From: Cellvibrio zantedeschiae
Lineage (GTDB): Bacteria; Pseudomonadota; Gammaproteobacteria; Pseudomonadales; Cellvibrionaceae
Reading direction: 5' to 3'
Assembly (NCBI RefSeq): GCF_014652535.1
Contig: NZ_BMYZ01000001.1
Coordinates: forward strand, 1,116,001-1,180,000
Length of the DNA stretch: 64,000 bases
How positions within the stretch are numbered: the stretch's first letter is position 1; each line of letters opens with the position of its first letter. The notes beneath the pieces are model-generated. The model was not told where the DNA came from. It was given only the letters and a program-made list of their open reading frames with translations, and did not search any database. The translations under genes and the position numbers were made by a program. Positions 45,644 to 54,321 of this stretch are shown here, piece by piece.

Positions 45644-46180
45644 TTAGTGGTGAGTGTCTTCAGCCGGTGCTTCCAAACGTATATCTACCGCAAGTTCATC
45701 GGCAATAGTATCCAGCTGATCGTAAAGATCGTCCATGTTGACTGACTTGGGCACCTGAATCAAACCCGTCGCTTCAAACATAGGTTCGCCGGACCAAGGC
45801 ATACTCGAGCAAGCGGTTTCGAGCTCACTCATGTTAATATGACGGCTGGCAAATGCTTGTGCAATTTCAAAGATGATACCCGGGCGATCACTGCCCACCA
45901 CACTGAATTGAAATTCCTTGCCAGCAGTTTTAACAGAATCTGCAGCAGACTCCACCACAATTTTTAAGCCTTGATCAGATAGATTGCTCAAGGCTTCGCG
46001 CAGGGCAGCTTCGCTTTCACTATCAATGGCAACTTGCAAAATACCCGCAAACTTACCGGCTAAATGCGCCATGCGGCTTTCAAGCCAGTTGCCTTGGTGA
46101 TGCGTAATAGTTTGGGCTAAAAGTTCGACAACACCGGGTTTGTCGTCACTGATAATGGTTAGGACTAATTGTGTTTGCAC
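45644..46180 (-). CDS. GcvR-like ACT-domain regulator
   Basis: Protein of 178 residues with two ACT domains (VLTIISDDKPGVVELLAQTI; FSVVGSDRPGIIFEIAQAFASRHINMSELE), similar to GcvR, the glycine-responsive repressor partner of GcvA in E. coli. I set the start at GTG 46180 because AAGGA lies 7 nt upstream and the first ACT strand follows immediately; an ATG 13 codons earlier would bury that SD. No gcv genes lie nearby, so the regulated target is not evident. It diverges from yheU. Confidence 0.82.
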   Translation of the reverse strand: MQTQLVLTIISDDKPGVVELLAQTITHHQGNWLESRMAHLAGKFAGILQVAIDSESEAALREALSNLSDQGLKIVVESAADSVKTAGKEFQFSVVGSDRPGIIFEIAQAFASRHINMSELETACSSMPWSGEPMFEATGLIQVPKSVNMDDLYDQLDTIADELAVDIRLEAPAEDTHH

Positions 46181-46283
46181 AGTGATTTCCTTCTTATGAT
46201 GGCTTGGCAATAGCTTCAAGGTTAACTTTCTCTCAGTCCTTGAACAAGTAAAATATTAAGCAGTCCATGGACAATGACAAAGT

Positions 46284-46520
46284 ATGATTATTCCCCACGA
46301 ACAAATTTCAGCCGATGCCTTGCAAGGTTTGATTGAAGAATTCATTACGCGTGAGGGTACGGATTACGGCGAAATGGAAGTATCGCTTTCGCAAAAAGTC
46401 GCGCAAGTAAAACGTCAGTTAACACAGGGCGAAATTGTGATTGTGTTTGATCCTGCTACTGAAAGCGTATCCATTTTAACCAAACATGATGCCAAATTAA
46501 TGGCATCTAAAGACTATTGA
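46284..46520 (+). CDS. YheU family (UPF0270) protein
   Basis: Small cytoplasmic protein of 78 residues matching YheU: MIIPHEQISADALQGLIEEFITREGTDYGEMEVSLSQKVAQVKRQLTQGEIVIVFDPATESVSIL. The family has no established function. It precedes rlmM by 41 bp on the same strand and diverges from the GcvR-like gene. Confidence 0.93.
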   Translation: MIIPHEQISADALQGLIEEFITREGTDYGEMEVSLSQKVAQVKRQLTQGEIVIVFDPATESVSILTKHDAKLMASKDY

Positions 46521-46561
46521 TTAGTTCTATCAAAACTACGCTTATTAACAATAGAGAAAGT

Positions 46562-47617
46562 ATGAATCATTTATTTTTACACTGCCGTGCAGGTTTTGAA
46601 AAAGAATGTGCTGCAGAAATTACTGATTTAGCAAGTGAAATAGGTGTGTATGGTTACAGTAAAACCAAAGACAATTCCGCCTACGTTGTATTTATCACCC
46701 ACGAACCAACGGGTGCCATGCGTATTCAGCAAGAACTGCGTTTTCGTAAATTAATTTTTGCTCGCCAATGGTTTGTAACTCAAGCTCCAATTACCGGCTT
46801 GCCCGTTAATGATCGCGTAACTCCTTTATTGGCCGCAGCAGAACAATTTCCAATTGCGCGTGAGTTGCTTTTGGAAACTGTCGATACAAATGATGGTAAA
46901 GAACTATCGGGCCTCAGCAAAAAATTTACAGCTCCGTTCAGTAATGCCTTAAAGAAAAAGCAACTGCTCAGCCCAAAAAGTCCGTGGCGTTTGCATTTGG
47001 TTTTTATCACGGGTACAGAAGCCTATTTAGGCGTAAGTTTATACAACAACAGTTCACAATGGCCCATGGGAATTGCGCGTTTGCGTTTACCTAAAGAAGC
47101 GCCCAGCCGAGCAACTCTAAAATTGGAAGAAGCCTGGCATCATTTTATTGCCGCTGAAGATTGGGATACACGTTTGGCCTCTGGCATGCGTGCGGTGGAT
47201 TTGGGTGCGGCACCTGGCGGTTGGACATGGCAATTGGTTCAGCGTGGCATGTATGTAGAAGCTGTAGATAATGGTCCAATGGATAAAAATTTATTGGAAA
47301 CTGGCCAGGTTTTACACATTCTTACCGATGGTTTTTTATATGAACCGAAAAAGAAAGTAGATTGGTTGGTGTGCGATATTGTAGATAAGCCTGCGCGTGT
47401 CACCAGCATGATCATCCGCTGGTTTGGTAAAGGATATTGCCGGGAAGCCGTGTTTAATTTGAAGTTGCCAATGAAGCAGCGCTATCTTGAAGTTAAAAAA
47501 TGCGAAGAGCGAATCCTTAAAGAATTAACCGCACTAGGTTTTGATGCTGCTGTGCAATTTAAGCAACTCTATCATGATCGCGAAGAAGTCACCGGCCATT
47601 TACGTGTTTTTAATTAA
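46562..47617 (+). CDS. rlmM: 23S rRNA 2'-O-ribose methyltransferase RlmM
   Basis: SAM-dependent enzyme of 351 residues that methylates C2498 (E. coli numbering) of 23S rRNA. An N-terminal THUMP-like domain (FLHCRAGFEKECAAEI) precedes a Rossmann-like domain with MRAVDLGAAPGGWTWQLV (SAM motif), VDWLVCDIVDKPARV and a K-D-K-E-type tetrad (NLKLPMKQRY; REEVTGHLRV). ATG 46562 is preferred because the family N-terminus is MNHLFLHCR; an in-frame start at 46517 overlaps yheU. Confidence 0.95.
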   Translation: MNHLFLHCRAGFEKECAAEITDLASEIGVYGYSKTKDNSAYVVFITHEPTGAMRIQQELRFRKLIFARQWFVTQAPITGLPVNDRVTPLLAAAEQFPIARELLLETVDTNDGKELSGLSKKFTAPFSNALKKKQLLSPKSPWRLHLVFITGTEAYLGVSLYNNSSQWPMGIARLRLPKEAPSRATLKLEEAWHHFIAAEDWDTRLASGMRAVDLGAAPGGWTWQLVQRGMYVEAVDNGPMDKNLLETGQVLHILTDGFLYEPKKKVDWLVCDIVDKPARVTSMIIRWFGKGYCREAVFNLKLPMKQRYLEVKKCEERILKELTALGFDAAVQFKQLYHDREEVTGHLRVFN

Positions 47618-47620
47618 ACG

Positions 47621-48016
47621 CTAGTGAAAGGCTGCTTTATTATCGCTAGCAGTGTGGTTTAAAACCCACTCGGTCAATTGAACCCAATCTTCAATTAATT
47701 TGCGCAGCTGATTTAAATGTTCTGGCGGCATATCGTGTTTACTTAATGCCTGCTCTCCAATTTCAGTAAGCGCAGAAACAATTTTGCCGATGGTGTGGGC
47801 CGAGAGTAGTTGGTAAATTTCAGCATTAAAATGCATTTCTCCCGTGTGAGAACCATGGAGATTTTCATAGGGCGCGACGTGAATATGCGTTAAGGTATTT
47901 TTAATAGCGTTAGCTAACCCGGGATTATTATTCCGCAATAATCGAAAGGTGAGCTCTAAAGCTTGGTGGCTAAAAAAATCATCGGGCTGATGGATTTCAA
48001 TTTGCATCCGAGACAT
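47621..48016 (-). CDS. Conserved-looking hypothetical protein
   Basis: Protein of 131 residues, not recognised. It is soluble and predicted mostly helical (FSHQALELTFRLLRNNNPGLANAIKNTL; LLSAHTIGKIVSALTEIGEQALSK), with a His-rich central part (HIHVAPYENLHGSHTGEMHF) and a C-terminal helix with Trp residues (LIEDWVQLTEWVLNHTA). The stop lies 3 bp from the convergent rlmM stop. An AAGG SD lies 4 nt before the ATG. It is divergent from tusA. The codon pattern looks like its neighbours. Confidence 0.65.
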   Translation of the reverse strand: MSRMQIEIHQPDDFFSHQALELTFRLLRNNNPGLANAIKNTLTHIHVAPYENLHGSHTGEMHFNAEIYQLLSAHTIGKIVSALTEIGEQALSKHDMPPEHLNQLRKLIEDWVQLTEWVLNHTASDNKAAFH

Positions 48017-48124
48017 CGAACCTTGTTCCCCGGTAATGAATGGAAGTACTTGTTTTTAATATCCTCAGCTAGAGTTTAGCAATAGAATGTTTTTTTGCCG
48101 GGTGTTTTTAGACGAAGAAATACT

Positions 48125-48364
48125 ATGAATAGTGAAATTGATAAAATTTTAGATACCAGCGGTTTGCTATGCCCAGAACCGGTAATGATGTTGCACAAAG
48201 CCGTAAAAGATCTTGCGGATGGCGGCGTAATTAAAGTAATAGCAACAGATCCATCTACAACACGAGATATACCGAAGTTCTGTCATTTCTTGGGTTATGA
48301 ACTAATTAAGCAGGAAGCAGACGAAAAAAGTTATTTTTATTATATTAAAAAAATTTCTGCATGA
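48125..48364 (+). CDS. tusA: Sulfurtransferase TusA
   Basis: Small sulfur carrier of 79 residues that passes persulfide sulfur from IscS to the TusBCD complex for 2-thiolation of wobble uridine. The hallmark LDTSGLLCPEPVMMLHKAVKDL contains the persulfide cysteine (Cys16) in CPEP. DPSTTRDIPKFCHFLGYEL matches the family. ATG 48125 gives the normal length; the in-frame start 30 bp upstream adds non-conserved residues. Its product serves the same U34 that MnmC in this window modifies. Confidence 0.95.
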   Translation: MNSEIDKILDTSGLLCPEPVMMLHKAVKDLADGGVIKVIATDPSTTRDIPKFCHFLGYELIKQEADEKSYFYYIKKISA

Positions 48365-48451
48365 AGTTCGTACAAATTTTGTGTTTTGAGCGATTTATTG
48401 TGTGTAGAAGTCAATGCTCCATGTATATGAAGCATTGAACAGGAAAGTTTA

Positions 48452-49150
48452 CTAGACGTCGTCGACTAGCAAAGAGATAGCCGCAAGTGCTTCCGGATCT
48501 TGAGCTTTAATCTTATTGGCAATTTGATGCTGAAAAAAGTAACGGAAGTTGTCGTTGGTTTGCGCCGCATACAAACAATCATCACCCGGTAAAACAGGCG
48601 TACTCACTACTTTGGTGTGATCAGTCAACATGCCGTAAATAGTACCGTCGTGCAGCAAGCGCCAGCTAATCACCTCGACCAAAGACAAATGCTTCTGGCC
48701 TGGAGTTGCAAGCACCGCGTGAGTACCAATCATATCCGGAACTTCCTGCACTACGTCATCGTCGTTTTCACATTCAATTTCGTAGTAATCAGCAGCGGTT
48801 TCCAGTTCTACCACCTTATGGATGGGGGCTTCAAAGAAGACATCATCAATACCTTGGTCATAGTAACCCTCAAAATGACCATTTAAGGGGTCACAGAGGT
48901 CCGGGCAGGGCACAATGTCGTTCAGCCAAGGCACTAAACCAACTACTTCACCATTGGCGCGTAAACCCCAACACAGGATTTTTAGGCTAAAGAGCTTTTC
49001 GGAACTGGTATCGTTGGAATAGAGCATTTCGAGGCCATCCAGCTCAGGAGCCAGACGGATAAAGCGTTCATCGTGCAGGGTAGAGAAAGTTTTACCGGTG
49101 AAGAAGTCGACCACATTGTCCATATTGTGGGTTGGGTTTGAGGTCTTCAT
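48452..49150 (-). CDS. Acidic hypothetical protein
   Basis: Protein of 232 residues, not recognised. It is acidic, with runs such as YYEIECENDDDVVQEV, and appears to contain two similar halves: LFSLKILCWGLRANGEVVGLVPWLNDIV and LSLVEVISWRLLHDGTIYGMLTDHTKVV share the pattern SL-x2-I/V-x-CW/SW-x-L-x2-G-x-V/I-x-G. No signal peptide or membrane segment. ATG 49150 has a GGGGGTGG SD about 5 nt upstream. It diverges from pdxB. Confidence 0.65.
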   Translation of the reverse strand: MKTSNPTHNMDNVVDFFTGKTFSTLHDERFIRLAPELDGLEMLYSNDTSSEKLFSLKILCWGLRANGEVVGLVPWLNDIVPCPDLCDPLNGHFEGYYDQGIDDVFFEAPIHKVVELETAADYYEIECENDDDVVQEVPDMIGTHAVLATPGQKHLSLVEVISWRLLHDGTIYGMLTDHTKVVSTPVLPGDDCLYAAQTNDNFRYFFQHQIANKIKAQDPEALAAISLLVDDV

Positions 49151-49318
49151 AATGCCACCCCCTTTATACAAGCGGTTGGTGATAGCCTGCTGGATTTACG
49201 CTGGCTGGCGGTAAGGAAGCGGTTTTAAACGCTACCTTCAAACTAAGTATATGCTAAAGATTTCCGGTGTAACACCCTTTATTTACAAAAAAAGACCATA
49301 GTTTTCAAGAGATTATTT

Positions 49319-50464
49319 ATGAAAATTCTAGCGGATGAAAACATCCCTTTAGTGAATGAGTTTTTCCAGTCCATCGGTGAAGTTGTAACTCGCCCTGGAA
49401 GAACAATGTTAAATAATGATGCGCTTTCTGCATCAGCTTTGTTGGTGCGTTCGGTAACCAATGTTAACCAAACATTGTTGCAATCAAGCAAGGTGAGTTT
49501 TGTAGGTACATGCACAATTGGTGTTGATCATTTGGATCAAAACTGGTTGCAGAGTAATCATATTGAATTTTCCAGTGCGCCCGGTTGCAATGCAAATTCT
49601 GTCGTTGAATATGTATACGCTGCGCTCTGCCATTTAGATGTTAATTGGCTCGACAAAAAATTTGGCATTATAGGTTGCGGAAATGTGGGCGGCTTGTTGT
49701 ACAAGCGCTTAAAATTACAAGGTGTTGATTGCTATTGTTACGATCCACTGCGCACGCCAGAAGGCAATTCAGATTTAACCACATTAGAAGAAGTGCTGAG
49801 CTGTGACATCATTAGTATGCATACACCGCTCACAAAAACGGGCGATCATCCCAGCTTTCATTTAATTAATTTGCCAGAATTACGCCAATTAAAGTCAGGC
49901 GCGGTTTTATTAAATTGCGGACGCGGGCCTGTGATCAATAACGCTGACTTGTTGCAGTTTTTACACGAACGCGATGACGTGCGGGTTGTGTTGGATGTAT
50001 GGGAACCTGAGCCCGATATTTCCTTAGATTTATTAGATAAAGTCGTTTTAGGTTCGCCGCATATTGCAGGTTACAGTTACGATGGAAAGTTGAAAGGCAC
50101 TGAGATGATCTACCAGGCTTTATGTAAACACTTAAAGCGTGAGCCCGAGTTATCTATTAAAAATTTAGTTCCTCCGCTTGCCGATAATCAGCTTCAACCA
50201 ACTGCTAACCAAACAACTTGGGCACAAGTTAAACAACTTATTGCACAAGTTTATTCCATTGCAGAAGACGATCAGCGTTTGCGTGCTTTAGCGCAACGCG
50301 CGCGCGCAGGAGAGGAAAATTTTGGTATTGGCTTTGATGGTTTGCGTAAGCATTACCCAACTCGTCGTGAATTTCATAATTATCAAGTCGTAGGCGCAGA
50401 TGATAAAACGGCAGAATGGCTGCGTGTTTTAGGTTTTGGTGTAGCAAGCTCCGCACATGAATAA
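49319..50464 (+). CDS. pdxB: Erythronate-4-phosphate dehydrogenase
   Basis: Second enzyme of the DXP-dependent pyridoxal phosphate pathway; oxidises 4-phosphoerythronate. The 381 residues begin MKILADENIPLVNEFF, a PdxB hallmark, contain the Rossmann motif IIGCGNVGGLLYKRL, the catalytic SGAVLLNCGRGPVIN and HIAGYSYDGK, and end in the extra C-terminal dimerisation domain of PdxB. The 3' end overlaps the NAD-kinase-like gene by 8 bp. Confidence 0.97.
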   Translation: MKILADENIPLVNEFFQSIGEVVTRPGRTMLNNDALSASALLVRSVTNVNQTLLQSSKVSFVGTCTIGVDHLDQNWLQSNHIEFSSAPGCNANSVVEYVYAALCHLDVNWLDKKFGIIGCGNVGGLLYKRLKLQGVDCYCYDPLRTPEGNSDLTTLEEVLSCDIISMHTPLTKTGDHPSFHLINLPELRQLKSGAVLLNCGRGPVINNADLLQFLHERDDVRVVLDVWEPEPDISLDLLDKVVLGSPHIAGYSYDGKLKGTEMIYQALCKHLKREPELSIKNLVPPLADNQLQPTANQTTWAQVKQLIAQVYSIAEDDQRLRALAQRARAGEENFGIGFDGLRKHYPTRREFHNYQVVGADDKTAEWLRVLGFGVASSAHE

Positions 50465-51620
50465 ATTCAAGCTCGGTGTAATTATCAATCCCTACGCGGG
50501 CATTGGCGGTAGTGTGGGATTAAAAGGTAGCGACGGCGATGAAATTCGCGCTGAGGCTTTTGCACGCGGTGCAGAAACGCGCGCGCAAGTGCGTATGCAA
50601 CGTTGCCTCGCAATGCTGAAAGATTTTTCAACTGAGATAGATGTATTTTGTTTCGCAGGTGATATGGGCGAAGCAGTTGCTTCGGCTGCTGGTTTACATG
50701 TCCGAGTTGTGGGGCAAGCGCAATCATCACCATCCAGTGCGCAGGACACAATCGCTGCAGCAGAAGCTTTAGTAAAAGAATCAGTCGATATTATTTTATT
50801 TGCGGGTGGTGATGGTACGGCTCGTAATATTGCTGACGCATTTCAACATTTAAATATTACAGATCAAGTCGTGTTAGGTGTCCCTTCCGGCGTAAAAATG
50901 CATTCCGGTGTTTACGCAATTACACCAGAAGCTGCTGGCGAAATTTTATTATGTCTGCTAAAAAAACAGCTTGTGAATGTGCAAGCATGTGATGTGCGCG
51001 ATATCGATGAGGATGCTTTTCGCCAAGGGAAAGTAAAAACCCGGTTTTACGCCTCTATGTTTGCACCTGTGTTGCCACAATTTTTGCAACAGGTAAAAAA
51101 TAGCGGTGCTGCGCAAGATGAGTTAGTTAAGCTCGATATTGCCAACTTTCTTATCGATAATCTGGTTGATGATGTGCTCTATATTGTGGGGCCGGGTTCA
51201 ACAACGAAAGTATTTTTAGAACAGTTGGGTGTTCAGGGTAGTTTGTTAGGTGTGGATGTTGTTTTAAATCGGGAGCTTGTAGCAACGGATGTTACAGCGC
51301 CACAACTACAATCATTGGTTGAGAATCATTCTGGCGATGTCAAATTAATTATTACTGCAATTGGCGGACAAGGCCATATTATTGGTCGCGGTAATCAGCA
51401 GCTTACTCCCAATGTGTTGCGCATAATTGGTAGACACAATATTCAAGTGGTCGCCACTAAGGAAAAAATTCTCTCCCTCGCTGGGCGATCATTATTGGTT
51501 GACTCCAATGATCCCGATTTAGATAAATCATTTTCAGGCTATCAATCAGTGCTTGTTGGGTATGATGAGTTTGTTTTGTATCCCATAGGCATGCCTGAAG
51601 AATCTCCGGAAAATCCATGA
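50457..51620 (+). CDS. ATP-NAD kinase family protein
   Basis: Protein of 387 residues with an N-terminal NAD-kinase/diacylglycerol-kinase-like fold: IINPYAGIGGSVGLKGSDG, IILFAGGDGTARNIADAF (GGDG nucleotide motif) and GVPSGVKMHSGVYAITPEAAGE, as in AcoX-like ATP-NAD kinase homologues. The main NAD kinase (about 290 aa) is a different subgroup. It overlaps pdxB by 8 bp and the downstream methyltransferase gene by 4 bp (ATGA), so the three are coupled. The true substrate is not known. Confidence 0.85.
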   Translation: MNKFKLGVIINPYAGIGGSVGLKGSDGDEIRAEAFARGAETRAQVRMQRCLAMLKDFSTEIDVFCFAGDMGEAVASAAGLHVRVVGQAQSSPSSAQDTIAAAEALVKESVDIILFAGGDGTARNIADAFQHLNITDQVVLGVPSGVKMHSGVYAITPEAAGEILLCLLKKQLVNVQACDVRDIDEDAFRQGKVKTRFYASMFAPVLPQFLQQVKNSGAAQDELVKLDIANFLIDNLVDDVLYIVGPGSTTKVFLEQLGVQGSLLGVDVVLNRELVATDVTAPQLQSLVENHSGDVKLIITAIGGQGHIIGRGNQQLTPNVLRIIGRHNIQVVATKEKILSLAGRSLLVDSNDPDLDKSFSGYQSVLVGYDEFVLYPIGMPEESPENP

Positions 51621-52555
51621 AGTTATTGCTCGATAAAATAAAAGAGTTACAACATAAGCTATCGGTACAACAGCATGTTGATAGTTATCGTCTTTTGCAT
51701 GGAAGAGGGCGCTGTTTTGAAGGTTTTGAATTTGTTAATGTCGATTTTTTCCAACCCGTGCTTTTGCTTGTATTTTACAAAGAGCCGCCAACGGGTTGGT
51801 TGGATGAATTGACTGCTTATTTAAGCGATAAGTTATCTGAACAATTATCCTGTGTGCTGGTTCAGCGTCGATATCTTGTAAATGCTCCTTCGGAAATCGT
51901 TATGGGAGAGATGCCAGAAAAAGTATTTGCTCGTCGCGGTAACTTATTATTTAACTTGCACCTTAATGCACAACAAAATTCCGGTTATTTTTTAGATATG
52001 GAATCCGGTAGGCAGTGGATTGAGAACCATGTGCGAGGCAAACGTGTATTAAATTTGTTTGCTTATACTTGTGCCTTCTCTGTAGTAGCGGTCGCAGCAG
52101 GTGCTGATAAAGTTGTGAACGTGGATATGAGTAGCCCTGCATTAAATTTGGGGCGCGCTAATCACCAGTTGAATAATTTTCCTAAAGATAAAACGGAATA
52201 TGTTGCTGAGAATATTTTAAAGTCATGGAGTCGTGTTAAAAAGCCAGGGCCTTATGATGTGGTAATTATTGATCCACCGTCTTATCAGAAAGGAAGCTTT
52301 ATTGCCGAAAAGGATTACGCAAAAGTGATTCGACGTTTGCCGGAGCTAATGCCAAATGGTGGATTGGTTCTGGCTTGCTTGAATGCGCCAGAACTAAGTG
52401 ATGAATTTCTACGGCAGCAATTTGAAGAGCAGTTACCCGATGCAGAATTTATAGAGCGTTTGTCTGCACACCCCGATTTTCCAGATGTAAATCCTGGACA
52501 GCAACTTAAGCTGTTGGTTTATCGAGTTCCTCGGTTTCAAATAGAAAGTGCTTGA
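51617..52555 (+). CDS. Class I SAM-dependent rRNA-type methyltransferase
   Basis: Methyltransferase of 312 residues similar to the RlmI/RlmK-like group. Motifs are GYFLDMESGRQWI, RVLNLFAYTCAFSVVAVAAGA (SAM motif I), VVNVDMSS (motif II) and YDVVIIDPPSYQKGSF (motif IV, DPPSY). There is no PUA domain as in RlmI; residues 1-110 form a different N-terminal part. The target nucleotide is unknown. Third gene of the pdxB unit, followed by a strong terminator. Confidence 0.87.
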   Translation: MKLLLDKIKELQHKLSVQQHVDSYRLLHGRGRCFEGFEFVNVDFFQPVLLLVFYKEPPTGWLDELTAYLSDKLSEQLSCVLVQRRYLVNAPSEIVMGEMPEKVFARRGNLLFNLHLNAQQNSGYFLDMESGRQWIENHVRGKRVLNLFAYTCAFSVVAVAAGADKVVNVDMSSPALNLGRANHQLNNFPKDKTEYVAENILKSWSRVKKPGPYDVVIIDPPSYQKGSFIAEKDYAKVIRRLPELMPNGGLVLACLNAPELSDEFLRQQFEEQLPDAEFIERLSAHPDFPDVNPGQQLKLLVYRVPRFQIESA

Positions 52556-52561
52556 CCTAAA

Positions 52562-52597
52562 AACAACAAAGCCCGCAAGCGCGGGCTTTGTTGTTTT
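52562..52597. terminator. Bidirectional intrinsic terminator
   Basis: AACAACAAAGCCCGC / GCGGGCTTTGTTGTT stem with AAGC loop, followed by T-run on the plus strand. Shared by the convergent methyltransferase and alaA genes. Confidence 0.95.
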
Positions 52598-52606
52598 TAA
52601 AATATC

Positions 52607-53821
52607 TTACTGCGAGTAGCGCGATAAAAATTCACCGAATCGATGAATGGCTTTCGTTAAATCATCTTCACGTGGTAAGAACACAATACGGAAGTGATCT
52701 TTATTGGGCCAATTAAACGCAGAGCCTTGTACCAACAGAATTTTTTCCTGAATTAAAAAGTCGAGCACCATTTGCTGGTCGTCTTTAATTTTGTACATAT
52801 CCAAATCCAGTTTGGGGAATAAGTACAAAGCGCCTTTTGGTTTTACGCAAGAAATGCCAGGAACCGCAGCTAAGGCTTTCATTGCTGCATCGCGTTGGTC
52901 ACGCAAGCGCCCACCAGGAATAATTAATTCATTAATGCTTTGGTAGCCACCAAGAGCGGTCTGCACCGCATACATTGCGGGTACGTTTGCGCAAAGGCGC
53001 ATGGATGACAACATTTCCAAGCCTTCCACATAACCTTTGGCGCGCTGCTTGGCACCGCTGATAACCATCCAGCCTGAACGGAAACCAGCCAAGCGATAAG
53101 ACTTAGAGAGACCATTGAAGCTTACGCAAACAACATCCTGCGCAACGCGTCCCATAGGAATAAATTCCGCATCGTCATACAAAATTTTGCTGTAAATTTC
53201 GTCAGCAAAAATAATCAGGTTGTGTTCGCGAGCTAGTTGTACGATTTGCTCTAACAATGCTTGGCTGTAAACCGCACCGGTTGGGTTGTTCGGGTTAATA
53301 ACGACAATGCCGCGAGTTTTGTCGGTGATTTTGCTTTTAATGTCAGCAATATCCGGGAACCAATCAGATTGCTCGTCACACAAATAATGGCGCGCCTTGC
53401 CGCCGGCGAGATTTACTGCTGCAGTCCACAGTGGATAATCTGGCGCAGGTACAAGAATTTCGTCGCCATTGTTCAGTAGCGCTTGCATCGCCATGACGAT
53501 AAGTTCACTGGCACCGTTGCCCAGAAAAATATCATCAATTTCTACATTGGGAATTTGCAGGCGTTGGCATTCTTGCATAATGGCTTTGCGTGCCACGAAC
53601 AAACCACGGGAGGCGGTGTAACCTTCGGCGTTGGGAAGGTTGTAAATAACATCTTGAATAATTTCGTCGGGCGCGGCAAAGCCAAAGGGGGCAGGGTTGC
53701 CAATATTCAGCTTAAGAATGCGGTGGCCTTCTTCTTCAAGGCGGTAGGCGTGTTCAAGTACGGGGCCACGAATATCGTAACAAACGCCGTTTAACTTGTC
53801 GGATTTCTTAATGGTACTCAT
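52607..53821 (-). CDS. alaA: Glutamate-pyruvate (alanine) aminotransferase AlaA
   Basis: PLP-dependent fold-type I aminotransferase of 404 residues that makes alanine from pyruvate and glutamate. It is strikingly similar to E. coli AlaA as I recall it: KLNGVCYDIRGPVLEHAYRLEEEGH, LKLNIGNPAPFGF, LVPAPDYPLWTAAV, NPNNPTGAVYS and the PLP-lysine segment NGLSKSYRLAGFRSGWM. It diverges from msrB, the same pairing as in Pseudomonas. Confidence 0.95.
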   Translation of the reverse strand: MSTIKKSDKLNGVCYDIRGPVLEHAYRLEEEGHRILKLNIGNPAPFGFAAPDEIIQDVIYNLPNAEGYTASRGLFVARKAIMQECQRLQIPNVEIDDIFLGNGASELIVMAMQALLNNGDEILVPAPDYPLWTAAVNLAGGKARHYLCDEQSDWFPDIADIKSKITDKTRGIVVINPNNPTGAVYSQALLEQIVQLAREHNLIIFADEIYSKILYDDAEFIPMGRVAQDVVCVSFNGLSKSYRLAGFRSGWMVISGAKQRAKGYVEGLEMLSSMRLCANVPAMYAVQTALGGYQSINELIIPGGRLRDQRDAAMKALAAVPGISCVKPKGALYLFPKLDLDMYKIKDDQQMVLDFLIQEKILLVQGSAFNWPNKDHFRIVFLPREDDLTKAIHRFGEFLSRYSQ

Positions 53822-53913
53822 TTGCAGTAATATGCCTTAAGTGTGGTAACGAAATTTGAATTGCGAGCCGCGAATAATCGGTGTTTGCAGCCGCCTATGT
53901 CAAGGAAATCATT

Positions 53914-54309
53914 ATGTCTGAATCACAATTTAACGATGACTCTTATTGGTTGGAGAAACTAACTCCAGAGCAATACCGTATTTGCCGTCAGAAAGGTACT
54001 GAGCGTCCTTTTACAGGTGAATATTGGAATGAATTTAGTGATGGTACCTATTTGTGTCGCGGCTGTGCTGAGCCCTTATTTACATCCAATACTAAATTTG
54101 ATGCTGGCTGCGGCTGGCCAAGTTTTTATCAGCCAGCTAATAAAGAGGTCATTAAGGAAATTCTCGATACGAGTCATGGGATGTTTCGAACAGAAGTTGT
54201 TTGCCGAAAATGCGGTTCTCACTTGGGGCACGTATTTACTGATGGCCCGGCACCAACTGGATTGCGTTATTGCATTAACTCGGCATCAATCGACCTGCAG
54301 AAAGAATAA
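53914..54309 (+). CDS. msrB: Peptide methionine-R-sulfoxide reductase MsrB
   Basis: Cytoplasmic repair enzyme of 131 residues reducing methionine-R-sulfoxide. Two CxxC pairs for zinc are present (CRGC; CRKC), with [28 protein letters not shown] and the catalytic cysteine in [14 protein letters not shown] 53914 has an AAGGA SD; an in-frame GTG 33 bp upstream is not needed. Converges on a gene for a membrane-anchored helical protein with 12 bp between. Confidence 0.97.
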   Translation: MSESQFNDDSYWLEKLTPEQYRICRQKGTERPFTGEYWNEFSDGTYLCRGCAEPLFTSNTKFDAGCGWPSFYQPANKEVIKEILDTSHGMFRTEVVCRKCGSHLGHVFTDGPAPTGLRYCINSASIDLQKE

Positions 54310-54321
54310 GCGAGTTCTGGA

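Noticed and set aside
48411-48437. CAATGCT/AGCATTG hairpin after tusA as terminator
   Set aside because: Only a 7-bp stem with mismatches and no T-run follows on either strand.
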